From positions 6,924,263 through 6,988,262 of the forward strand of contig CM039196.1 of assembly GCA_008360975.2 (NCBI GenBank): a stretch of 64,000 nucleotides of DNA, written 5' to 3'. The notes beneath the pieces are model-generated. The model had not been told where the DNA came from. It saw nothing but the letters and a program-made list of their open reading frames with translations, and made no database searches. Source of the DNA: Lichenostomus cassidix. Lineage: Eukaryota; Chordata; Aves; Passeriformes; Meliphagidae. Made by a program: the position numbers and the translations under genes. Below, piece after piece: positions 1-10,500 of this stretch. Within the stretch, counting starts at the first letter, position 1; each line of letters opens with the position of its first letter.

Positions 1-393
1 TGCATACATAGAGACCTCACGTGGGGTAACTTCAACAGCAGAAGTTATGTAACTGAAGCAGGAAAAAGGCCAGAATGACCAGAGACAAAACCCCAAATCA
101 CCCTTGTTCACCTCCCCACCACTGAGGTAACATTCTTCATTATTTTTCACAAATCCACACCCTAAAACATATTCTTATTAAAAACAACAGATCAAAAGCA
201 AAAATCAACTTCACTGTTTATGCATGTGAAAAAATCATATTCCACAGTAAAAAGCCTCCAAACAATAAAATTCTCCAACATATTAATGATTTCACAAGAA
301 TTGCTATCCCACACCTTGCTTGTTGATATTCTTTTGTTCTACAGATACAAGCCATACACAGGATCTACAGTTATTAAATGCACATTAACTTAC
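1..393 (-). other. DGCR8 intron 3 (part)
   Basis: AT-rich intronic sequence follows the donor of the exon at 394-556. The downstream exon with the WW-domain region is not in the window. I see no other feature here. Confidence 0.8.
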
Positions 394-556
394 TCTTCAG
401 TACAGTTTTAATTTTGGTCATCATTGGCTGCACACTTGTCTCTCCATCAGACTGGTGATCACTTTCACCACCATATTTCTCATTATCTAGTCTCCTTGTT
501 TTGGGTGCTCGAAGACCCTCTTCCAGCAGAGCATCCACATCATTATCAAAGTCATC
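394..556 (-). CDS. DGCR8: DGCR8 coding exon 3 (partial gene)
   Basis: This is the second coding exon of DGCR8, the RNA-binding partner of Drosha in the nuclear Microprocessor. The acceptor is TTTCAG before 556 and the donor is GTAAGT at 393-388. The 163-nt exon continues in frame from the previous one and encodes 54 residues plus one base. They begin [14 protein letters not shown] and include the acidic stretch [11 protein letters not shown] and the run [12 protein letters not shown], which closely match my memory of human DGCR8. The WW, heme-binding and double-stranded-RNA-binding parts are encoded further left, outside the window. Identity is very secure; the boundaries rest on consensus splice sites and preserved frame. 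Confidence 0.95.
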
Positions 557-981
557 CTGAAAGAGACTTCATCAGACACTATCCTTCTGGGTCTACCAAC
601 CTCCCTTTTCCCTTGCAAAGAGAAAGCAGACATTTTTGATATGCACTTCCACACAGAGAGAAATTAGAAATTTCCAATGATTCCAGTAAAAAGACTGAAA
701 AATAAGAAAATAAGTTTGTGAGAACTAGAATCTAAATGATAAAACGAACTGCAATTGTGTGAGAAGACTTTTAAATGCCGTTTTTACAGAAAACTATAGA
801 AGCTGCCACACAACTCAGAAGTTTGACCAAAAGAGTTTACAGAAGTTCCCAGTCAAAGCTCTGTCTCTGAAAATTCTGTGGTTTTGGTACTGCACACTTC
901 TAGAAGAGATTGTTTCTTTGCACATTTTTTTCTAGCCACTTGGAAACCTCTTACCCAGCAAAAACCTATGGATTTACTTAC
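557..981 (-). other. DGCR8 intron 2
   Basis: A short 425-nt intron lies between two recognised coding exons, with a GTAAGT donor and a TTTCAG acceptor. No further feature is seen. Confidence 0.9.
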
Positions 982-1704
982 CTCATATGAGAAATTCAAG
1001 GTTTCTTCATCCACTTTATCTCTTTGAACGATTGCTTTAGATGTGAACCCTCCTCCTTCTTCATCTATTTCCATCAAATTGTCGGTAAAGTCTTCTAGCT
1101 CATCCAGAACTGCAAATTCCACTCTCTTTTCCTGATCAATATCATTTTCATCATCCTTCTTGTCATCACTTTCACCCCCTATCCCTACAGCTTTACCATT
1201 ACTACCACCAAAAGGACAAACATGCAAATCCCCGTTGACATTATTAATACCAAACTCTGTATCTGCCTTATAATCCTGCTCAACTCCAGTGTACAGAACT
1301 TTCCTATCTTTGCTTTTGCAGCTTTCTGTAAAGCTAACGCTAATCTTCACGTCCTTCAGTAACTTAAGATCTGGGGTGAACTTCCGAACTGACGGTGCAT
1401 GACGAGCAGTTCTCGGGCTTTGGTCACTACTGTTGGGGTCTATGATAAGACGACTTTTGTAGCAGGCAGATCCCTTTGTGAGCAGCTGTGTTCTGCAGAG
1501 ACTGTGCGTGTCCCCAGCAGGGGTATCTGACTGTCCATCACCACCAGAGCCAACGTCCATTACCTCTGCGTCACTGGACGTTTGCAGGGGAGGTGGTGGA
1601 GGCTGTTCGTTGGGCGGCAGAGGTGGGGGACAAGTGTGATTCTCCACATTCATTTCTCTTGCAGGTTCTTTAGGGAGGGGTGGTACATTTTCATAGTTCT
1701 CCAT
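982..1704 (-). CDS. DGCR8: DGCR8 first coding exon (N-terminal 241 residues)
   Basis: The start codon is at 1704-1702, and 241 codons run to a GAG|GTAAGT donor (exon end 982, intron phase 0). DGCR8 binds primary microRNA hairpins and positions Drosha on them. The translation has a proline-rich start (residues about 20-40), then [59 protein letters not shown] and [18 protein letters not shown]. All these blocks match human DGCR8 from memory. The first 35 or so residues diverge from human, which is usual for this disordered tail. Only the N-terminal regulatory part (about 295 residues with the next exon, of roughly 770) is in the window. Bases 1534-1600 also form the mir-1306 hairpin. Reading past 982 enters the intron and is not protein. 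Confidence 0.96.
1534..1600 (-). ncRNA. MIR1306: mir-1306 hairpin inside DGCR8 coding sequence
   Basis: On the minus strand, 1600-1575 pairs in register with 1559-1534: 26 facing positions with about six mismatches, closed by a 15-nt loop (1574-1560). The 5p arm (1596-1575) and the 3p arm (1556-1535) are, as far as I remember, identical to human miR-1306-5p and -3p. The loop differs from human at about two bases. This is the coding-sequence hairpin of DGCR8 mRNA that the Microprocessor cleaves in mammals to limit DGCR8 levels. The same bases encode residues from PPPLQTSS to MDVGSGGDG. Whether a mature microRNA is made in this species cannot be told from DNA; mRNA cleavage may be the main role. 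Confidence 0.9.
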
Positions 1705-1981
1705 TTTTAAAATTACTGTTTTAAAAGAAACAATGCTTTAGTAAGTGTTTAGCTCTATATTCCTAACATGCATAAGTCCATCAGGATTGGTTTATCATGT
1801 TCTATTCAATATGCAACACTGATGATTCAGTTAAGCTGACTACATTGTTCTTTTCATTAATGTAGACAGCTTTCAGAATCACTGTCTCAATTATTGGAAA
1901 TCACAATGCATTCAGCTTAAATAGCTGAAGACTAAGACTGCATCTTCACTGGACAAGCTGGTCTCCTTTTCTTCTTTCAAC
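1705..1981 (-). other. DGCR8: DGCR8 5' untranslated part of exon 2
   Basis: This 277-nt leader lies between the splice acceptor and the DGCR8 start codon. The acceptor is a long T-rich tract ending in CTCTTGTAG, placing the first exon base at 1981. It contains the mir-3618-like hairpin at 1824-1880. In human DGCR8 the corresponding exon likewise carries one hairpin in the leader and a second just after the start codon. Confidence 0.8.
1824..1880 (-). ncRNA. MIR3618: mir-3618-like hairpin in DGCR8 5' UTR
   Basis: The minus strand folds into a stem with a GAUUC/GAAUC base, a small internal loop, then AAGCUG paired with CAGCUU, one U-U mismatch and CUACAUU paired with AAUGUAG, closed by a 12-nt loop. 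The segment 1868-1847 matches human miR-3618, as remembered, at all but one position near its 3' end. It is the leader hairpin of DGCR8 mRNA, the partner of the mir-1306 hairpin about 270 nt downstream, and a known Microprocessor cleavage site in mammals. Confidence 0.82.
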
Positions 1982-4441
1982 CTACAAGAGGAAACAAAAC
2001 AAAAAAAGAAAAACTGTCACAGGAAAGAAATGGAAATAGTATCCCAGGCAGAAAGAAAACATGTCACTCCTTCCAGCATAAATTTCAAGTAGAAGAGTGA
2101 CACTTTCTCAGTGAGAGAAGCAGGGTACCCAGATACCATTTTGAATGAGGCTGAAACTAGAGTGGTTTTACTGCTTGAGCTGTACACCAGCGTAAGAATT
2201 TGCTAACACAGTTGCCTTTATGATTAGTTGACTATCTCTGCTTGGTTAGCAGGCAGGGCATTATGCATGACAGACTGAAAACTGAGCGTTTTGGGGAGGC
2301 TCTCCCATAATTTGAAACAACCTGGTATTCAAGCCATACTTACCCACACAGCAGAAAGGATAATTAGCTTACAGTTTAAGACAATCTGCAAAACCAACAA
2401 GATTTTAAAGACTATTGTCATGGCTTTTCAAAGTTTAAGTTACCAGCTATTTTTGAAATCTCACAGGAAATTACTCTCTAGATAATCAGATATTAGACAT
2501 TCAATCTTGTATTTTGCACTATTATGGAACTATTTATTCATTATGCCCAAGGAATACAGGTCCACATATACAGCATTAAAGCACAAAATAATTTTGGAAG
2601 ATATTTAGAAGCCAATGTTTTAGGGAATTTAACCCAGAAATTTTACAGGGGGATGAGGAGTATTTGTTCAGGGTTTACTTTTCACTTTAGGTGGGCTCTT
2701 TCTACCATGTCTGTAATGGCTTCTTCAATTATACTTTTGTCATCTGTGCAGGACCACAAGCACCTGAGGAAAGGAAGCATCATTTCTTACCTTCTTATTT
2801 TGGTTTCTCAAAGTCCCTCCATGCCAGCCTGAACTAGGCTTCCTACAAGCCAGAAATGAAGCACTGTCCCTCTGCCCTAGCCAGCCAGCTGGCTTCATCT
2901 GTTCTGTTCAAAGAGCTCCTAGGTGGCAGAGAAAGTCTACCCAAGGATTCTGGAAAGACAAGCTCCAAGATCTTTCTGTTACCGTGGAACAGCAGGGCAG
3001 AAGGTCTGGGTTGTCATGAGGGACTTAGAGAAAGCAAGCACAATTCTCTCATGTATCTCTACACCTGCCCAGGCAGAACAAACCAACAGCAATGTCCAAA
3101 CACCAACTGGGGTAAGGCAGGAAGCTGGGAATCAGAAGTTAGACTGGGATCAATTAAAATTTAGCAACATACTGTAACAAAAGTTACCTACCTGGAAGGT
3201 GGAAGGAAGCATAATATGTAACAGAGCAAACTCTAATTCGGCAACAAAGCAAGTTTAGCTGGGGCAGCAGAGGAGTTCATGATGTGTGGTATTTTTTTTT
3301 TAAACAAACTCAAAATTGTGACGCATCCAACGTGCTGAGTTTGACACGCATTATCAAATTACTAAGGAAAAAGACTGATAAGAACTCTAAAATAATCCCA
3401 TCCTCTCGGATACCAACACATTAGTTTTCAGACTGAAAAATGGCTCATTCACTACTAAGACAAGCAGTTCTATATATTTAAATCCATTCCATCCTACAAG
3501 ATGACCATACAATGAGCTCAGCAATGAGCAGTATTTGCATCTTTCAACAGATTTTGAAACATAGAATGTTGCAGAGAACACCCCTAGAAATACATTTGTC
3601 CAATAAACTCCTCATCTTCATGACCAATTATTAAGTTCTCCAAAGTAAGTCATTAGTGTCTTAATTGGTAATTCTAAACAAAAGAATCAAAAGTCACAGC
3701 ATGAGTTCAGAAACTGGAAACTAAATGCCTAAGTCACCTAATTTTTCCACCTTAAAGAGTCTTCTAAAGACTCTTGAAAAGAGCAAGCAGAAGTAATTCA
3801 CACAGAAATGTAATACTGAAATCAGCATTCTAGAATTTGAAAGAGCAAAACCTTCCCTTCTGTTCGAGGAGCTACCTGGTCCAACTAGAGAGACTTATTT
3901 TTGACAAGGCATCAGACACGATCATGAATGCCATTTCCAGACCCCTGATACATGTCCTGCTTCCATTCTAAAGTGTATTTTAACACCACCAATGTCAAAA
4001 CATAGGAACTTTTACCTGCCCAGCTTTGGTTGTTTACTGATACAAACACCTCTGCTCTTTACAGGAAAGATGTCTTGTTATTCCATTCAAGCATTGGTAA
4101 CAAATTCTTGTTGTCTTCCCTTTCTTGCTGGCTGTGAAACGATGAATAGCTGAACGATGAATAGCAAATCACTGCCAGTGATTGTCTGCTGCTCAGGACA
4201 CACACTGTGGTCAGGAAAAGCACTAGACCAAGTGGGTTTAAAAGAGCTTTTCCATTTCTAGCCATGAACCTGTCACATCCCTTGGGATAGATAACAGTCT
4301 GGTAGTGATGACAAAAAGATTTTTGCTTTTTATACATCTTTCATATATTCATAGCTCTGTAGACTACTATATTGTTATACAACTCCTTAACTAACTCTAG
4401 TACTTTTCCTACCCTTTCTCTTAGATTTTAGGAGAATAAGC

Positions 4442-4762
4442 TGACCTTCTAAACACATTCCTGAAATATCGTTTAGTCTTATTCTAAGCAGAGGACCTAC
4501 AATAAGACATAATAAGAAGTGGGGCAGAGAACCCTTGGACCAACTCCAAGGGGCTGACCCAGAGGTGGGTTACTGGGGCAACTGAACCTCCTATTGGATG
4601 TACCAGTTAGATATGCTACTTAATTAACCTTATAATTGCAGAAATCCAGTGCCAGGTGCGCCCATCACCATTGGGACACCTGGAAGCTTCCAAATAAAGG
4701 TGTGCTTGCTACTGTTCTAACAGTGTTGCCAGCGTTTCTTTCTCTTTTGATTACAGGCAACA
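4442..4762 (+). mobile_element. Possible solo LTR of an old endogenous retrovirus
   Basis: The stretch has LTR-like layout: it starts TG and ends CA (GGCAACA). An AATAAA at about 4694-4699 is followed by GTGTGCTTGCTACTGTTCT, a short GT-rich tail, then a T/C-rich end. The 5 bases before it (taagc) and after it (ttagc) agree at four of five positions, which could be a decayed target-site duplication. No internal retroviral sequence is present. The family is not recognised and the boundaries are guesses, so this may instead be unrelated unique sequence. Confidence 0.3.
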
Positions 4763-6819
4763 TTAGCTCTACAGTTACACTGGGCTACAATACCTGCTCA
4801 TAAGGTACAAAAAGCAAGGCAGAAGCAGAGTTACACAGGTCCAATTCCCACCTAGTTCCCTGCCAGCTGACATTACAATATGCCCTTTATTTAATAACAA
4901 CAAAACCACTGAGCTATCAGGTATTTCAAAAGCCAGACAGAAGGGAGGAAACACAAAAGGATGAGTTAGATGAGCCTGTGGGTTACCAACAGCCAAACAG
5001 GCCTTAGATAAGGGAACATAACTGCCACACACAAACAGGATCAGCATACCAGGTTACGTCAGTTTGCCTATTGTCATCCTTAATTAAATTGTCCCGAAAA
5101 ACCAGATTTTATTCTCCAAACACTACACCAAGTTTCATTAACAGTTTCCATAAGGCTTCCTTCCAGAGAGACAGAACACCATTGGCAGCTGCACCAGGCA
5201 GTACAAAACACTGAAAACATGAGTGCACAGCTCACATTCTGCACATCACCAATACATGGGATTTCCATATTTTTAACGCCTTACTCTTACTCTACTGATA
5301 ATTTTTAAAAAGATTCATGTCACAAAGTACAATCAATACAGATACAGGGGGGACATATAAATGTAATGGAGCAACTGCATAGGTCCCAACAAAAGCAGAG
5401 TAATCTTAGCCTGGTTGTCTTACAGATGTACTTTGAAGGCAGAAAGGAAAAAACCAAAACTACTTCTCTGTTTATTAAGTATCACTGCCCATTCCCACAT
5501 TCAGACAGGAAAGAGATAGGAGAGACATACACAGCGAAAAGGGTATGTTTTTTCAAGGCAGGGAAAAAACAGAATCTTAAAATTTATAACCAGCATTGCC
5601 CAAACACAAAAATTCCCTTCGCTTACAGCAGGACAGCAGTGTAGGAATGAGTTTAATAAAGAACTTATTTTCTTTACAAATACCTGTAGCTGCAGTAAGG
5701 ACCAGCATACCACAGATTCTCTCTTCAAAAAACTACTTTTAGAAAGAAACCATGTCAGAGACTTCTTACTTCACATTCAGTGGACCCAAAAAGGAAGAGT
5801 GGGTCAGAGCAAACTCTCCTTATTTGCTAACCAAATACAAAGACCTCCTCCTCATCCTCCAGCCCCAAATGGTAACTCTGGTGCTGAATTTATGAATTTA
5901 TTACATTTTTGATTAATTGTGTAAGACAAGAAACTGACTTACAAAAATGGTGAAAATCAGAGCCTAAGAAGGAGAAAAAAAAATTCTTTCACATCACATG
6001 TAAGCCTGTTACTTGTAAAGAAAAACAACAGACTTAAGGAACCAAATTCCCTTCCCCTTCTCTAAAAAGCAAACCATCCTGATAATCAAAAGGAGCTGCC
6101 GAAAAAACCTAGCAACCCAACTCCTCATCCAGAATTAAAAATAGGAACTCTTAAGTTTAACTACCTAAACAGACAGAACAACTTCTCAAATGACGAAAAA
6201 AAAAAAAAAAGATCTAATTCCAAGACCTCTAGCTTGTAACCTAACGGAATAAAGAAATTGAACGGGTTCACCAAATTCCAGTTTATGGTCGAGCAACGCC
6301 TGGATATTCAGGTCTCAGCGGAGAAACAAACTTTGCAGATAAACCCGAAGCCTAAGAAAAGGAGGTACAAAAGAACAAACCGTTTCCAACCAAAAAAAGG
6401 GCAAAAAAAGCTGGGAGAATTAACCTTTCAGAGGCTGAACGAGGCAACTTGCTACTAACAGAAAGAACACATGAAGAACCCTGAGAGAGACACACACAGC
6501 ACATCATCTTCAACGCACCAGAACTAGACAAGTCCCTGAGCGGCCGCACACAGGTTAGTGCCTTTGGTTGCTAACTTTGCTAGGAGCCCAGACACTGCTG
6601 TCCGCTGTACGAAGGGCTGCGGGCGGCAGAACCCGCCGTGCCCCTCTGCCCAGACATACAGGGCACAGGCACGGGGTGGGACTGCCGGAGCGACCCTCCC
6701 CATCGCCCGGAGCAGGAGCTGTGAGGCCACAGACACGGCCTTTCCTTCCCTCCCACCACCCTCGACACAAACCCACGGCCCGGCGAACAGGGAGGTGGCT
6801 GGGGGTGGGCGGGAGGCGA

Positions 6820-6900
6820 AAAAAAAAAAGCAAAAACACCAAAAGAAAACACCAACAAAAAAACAAAACAGCCAAAGAAAACCCCCCAACCAAACAAAAC
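6820..6900. repeat. A/C-rich low-complexity tract
   Basis: The stretch is almost only A and C on the plus strand, with repeated CAAAAACACC and CCAAACAAAAC-like words. It sits at the GC-rich edge of the DGCR8 CpG island within intron 1. Any reading frame through it is a composition artefact. Confidence 0.8.
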
Positions 6901-7520
6901 AGTGCAGCTCTGAGCAGAGGCCGCTGAGGCCGGGCGCAGGGGAAGCGCCGCACGGCAGCACCCGCCGGGCAGGGCAGCGCCTCAGGGCTCCAGCGCTGGG
7001 CTGCCGGTGCTCGGGAGAGAGAGGCTCCTCTGGGCTCCGCGCCCGGGGCCGCGCCAGGCAGGCGGCAGGAGCGCGGCGGGCCCGCTGGCGCCGCGGCCTG
7101 TGGGGCGGAGTGGCTGGTGCCCGCGCAGGCCCGCCCTGCCCGTCGCCCCGCGGGGCCCGCACCCACCTGGGCCATCCCCGGCGGCCCCGCCGCTCCGGTG
7201 CCGGGGCTGCGGCTGGGGGCGAGTCCGGCCAGCTCACGATCGCCGTCCCGCACTCCGCGCCGCCGCCATCTTTGAACGCCTGCGCTGGGCCCCTCCGCTC
7301 CCCGGGGGCGGGACCCCGCGAGCGCTCAGCCAATGGCGTTCGCGGCGTCCGCTGTCAGCGATTTGAAATCCCGGTCGCCATTGGTGCATTCCCATGACTG
7401 TCACCCCGCTCCGCCAATAGCGACGCGCTAGGCGCCCGCCCTCAGCGGCGCGGGCCTGGCGGGGCGGGCGGGTCCTTTGTGTGGCGCGGGCAGCGCTGAG
7501 GGCTGTGCGCCCTGCGCGGA
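6900..7520 (-). promoter_or_regulatory. DGCR8 CpG-island promoter
   Basis: This is a dense CpG block in otherwise AT-rich DNA, just upstream of the inferred DGCR8 first exon. It carries three CCAAT boxes (7330-7334, 7380-7384 on the minus strand, 7414-7418) about 35-50 bases apart, the usual layout for NF-Y. On the minus strand AAGATGGCGGC (7272-7262) is a strong YY1 site in the orientation and place typical of just downstream of a start site. Transcription of DGCR8 therefore probably begins near 7280-7300. Open frames in this island are composition artefacts. Confidence 0.75.
7167..7290 (-). other. DGCR8: DGCR8 exon 1, non-coding (inferred)
   Basis: A good donor CAG|GTGGGT lies at 7167/7166 on the minus strand within the CpG island, below the YY1 site. 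Human DGCR8 also begins with a non-coding exon. The 5' end is estimated from the YY1 position and could differ by tens of bases. Confidence 0.5.
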
Positions 7521-7594
7521 GCAGCAACGAAAAAAGACACTCCAAGCAGCAAAACTACAGCATTACTGCTTCAAGACTGATTGACCTTAAAAAG
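7490..7594 (+). ncRNA. Possible divergent non-coding transcript exon
   Basis: On the plus strand leaving the DGCR8 promoter, about 105 bases of mixed composition end in a donor-like AAAAG|GTAAAT at 7594/7595. CpG-island promoters often make such upstream antisense RNAs. There is no conserved protein, no second exon was identified, and the 5' end is a guess. Confidence 0.2.
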
Positions 7595-7599
7595 GTAAA

Positions 7600-10500
7600 T
7601 CAAAGTAGGGCCCTTTTTCATGTTCCATGTGCCAAGCAGTTCACAGAGCAAGTCCCAATCTGACCGCAGCGTTTAGACACAATTCCTAAATAATTACTGA
7701 AAATACCGTAGGCAGTTTATGTGAAATTACTTCTAAAGTGTTAATGAACATGTGCTATCCTAATTTTCTCCCTTACTTTATAATTTGCGAGCAATACAGA
7801 GCTTTTATTGACATACGTAGTTATAGGGTTGCTTCTTTTGCCCTTCACTGTTACACTGGTTTGAAATCAACACCAGGCACCAAATACTGTGATAACACAT
7901 CCTGGGTTTGTCATCAAAAGTATGCCTGTGTTTGTTTCATCTGTAATTTCAGGACTTGAGAATCATTTTCTAATATTTCACTGATCTCATGTCTTTGAGG
8001 TCCCCAAATACTGCTATGAAAGGTAACAGTAATATTTCAATAAATCTTTAAAAACTACACAGAATGCCTGTTAGGCCTTTCTGTCTCTGTGTTTGTGTCG
8101 CTGGACCAACACATCCAATGTCAGGGTGATAATTTGGACGTCACAGTAGTGTCAACACATAATGATCAGCTTACTGAAACTGCTTCAAATCTTTGCAAGC
8201 TGCCCTCAGAAACTGAGCACTGCTTCAACTAAAAGCAGCTTCTAATTTTTAATTCTTCATAATAGGCTTCTGCATTCAAGCCTTCATTTTAGTGATCTTT
8301 AAATTATGACTGCTTTTATTAATGTGAAACAAACCAATTCGGAACATGTATTTAATAAACACCCACGGTTTGCAAAACAGGCACTCACATAATATTTCAG
8401 CTGTCAAAGATGAGGAAAAAAATCTCACAATTAAGTAAAGAGCTTGTGTTGATGCTGGCATTTGCTGTGTCAGGTCATCTCAAATTGCTAACACTGGGAC
8501 AGAAGGTTGTATTTCACAAAGGGCTTATGAAAATACAAGTATTGTGACTTATTGGCATCCCATTTATGTGACTGTGTAACTGAACTAGTGCAGTAAGAAG
8601 ATCACATACTTCAGAAAATAGGTTCAATTTTTTATATGTACGTGAACAGCAATGCTTCAGTTAGGATCAGATGAGGCACACACAGAATTCTGCATACAGT
8701 TGGAGAATTAAAATGCCTATAGTGCTTTAAAAATGAAAAAATAAACATCAAAGGCTGGACAGAAACTACTGCTGTCAACACAGAATACAGAAATCAAGCC
8801 TAAAAAGACAAAACTATGAGCTTTCCAATAAAGTTTACAGGCTGCATTCATCAGAATGAAAATTAGGTGGAGCCAGTGGCTTTTTCATATTCTTCCTATA
8901 TCAGTAACTGCAGCACATTCTGCGCTGTTCCAACACTAAAAGCTACTGCGGGACAAGTTTTGCTCAGCCTGCATTACTTTAATTTCAGTAAAATAAGTTG
9001 CATTGCAGCTTTTATCTGTTCTCTTTGCACTGGTAAACTGGTATTTGATTGCATTACATGTCTTTGTCTTTCACTTTTGGCTGAAATCTGCTCTCCTCGG
9101 TCTAATCTCTGTCAGTCATCACTTCATGGCCGTGGAAAGATGTCAAAAAGACCCCATGAGCAATCTCAGATCTGTTCTCTAATGTCAAAAGAGGTGGTTG
9201 ATTGCTACAAAAAAATAATCGAAGTAGACACATCCTTTGGCTCAATAATACCAGAGAATTACTGATCTTGCTCACCATTCACAGATTCAACAGGAACTAA
9301 ATTGTGTTGTCCACAAAAGCACACATAACTTCTGACTCTCCTGTTGGAAAAACTTTGGCCGACTGGCTCTCCCAAGTTTCAGACTGCTGGCAGCATTTTT
9401 GCCAATAATGCAGATATTTTCCTAAAGACAGTATTACTTAGGAGTGTGGTATGATGCCTAAGAGGTCAAATAAGAAGTAACAGGTTTACATTCAAATCTG
9501 GAAATTAAAACAACAAAAGCCGATTGGTAAGTAACCAAATGATCTTCACATTAGAAACTGGTCTGCACAAGCCAATTAGAAGGAACATTCTGTGCAATTG
9601 CCAGTTGGACCTGGGTTGGTGTTATCCTACAGTGATTGAGGATACTTGTTCTTCACACATAGAACAAACCTGTTCCTATGGCTGAAAATCCTGCATTCCT
9701 AAATACATTCAATTTATTTAGGGGGAATATTAGAAAAAATTAAGTAATATGCATGTGGGACAGAATACAAGTCTTCCTACTTTGCTTTCCATAAGCCCTT
9801 TCATCCAAATAGTTCAGAACACTTTTCTGAAATAGGCAGAATTTATCTGCTATTTATAAACTGAAAAGGAAAAAAAGTCCTCTGAGTCAGCCTCATGGCT
9901 GTTTGCATATCATGCATCTCTACCAGTTAAACCACCCCTGCAAATCAATCTTAGTCACTTCACAGAGTTGTAGTAGCATTGCACTGACAGCTACTTCAGA
10001 CATTCTGTCTTCTCCTCACCTGCTGTTGCATGGTAATTTTTCTTTTGAGCCATTATACACCATGATGTTTCTAACTCAAAATTGTGGTAACAAAGCACAC
10101 TTTGTTGTGCACACTTTGTGTGAACTACAGCTAAGAAGCTGTTGATCCAATCCCTTAGCTTGGACTTCTCTATATACTGCTGGCAGCACACAGACATGAA
10201 TCAGGAGCACAATCTTTGGCTGCCAAAAATCCACGTGTAGTTGCACTTATATGAGCAAAACCATAAATGTCAGTACCTTTGTTTTCCCTGACAGAGGCCA
10301 AATAAATTACAGTTCTGAAAGCACAGTTGTGCTGCTAGGGTTGTTTTATATGTAATTGCCATCCTGGGATGGTTTGCCAGTCTAAACTCATGCACATTAC
10401 AGCAAGAGAGGACTCAGACTTGACTGGCACAATATATTGCTGAAAAATTTGCAACTGCCATATTGCAAAGATGGTGATACAACACATCTATACATGCTAC

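Larger units (their letters stand above)
1982..7166 (-). other. DGCR8 intron 1
   Basis: This 5.2-kb intron separates the CpG-island first exon from the start-codon exon. It is mostly AT-rich and without recognisable coding sequence. It contains a possible solo LTR (4442-4762), a short poly-A run near 6195-6211 and an A/C-rich low-complexity stretch (about 6820-6900). Its promoter-proximal end is GC-rich. Confidence 0.65.

Noticed and set aside
424..639. 71-codon plus-strand frame at the left edge
   Set aside because: It is the antisense shadow of DGCR8 exon 3.
6524..7397. Long open frames on both strands (up to 279 codons) near 7 kb
   Set aside because: They lie in the CpG island and an A/C tract, overlap one another in several frames, and are proline/arginine/alanine-rich. 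This is composition, not coding.
8867..9265. 132-codon plus-strand frame between DGCR8 and TANGO2
   Set aside because: No family is recognised and there is no promoter or splice context. The length is possible by chance in 64 kb.
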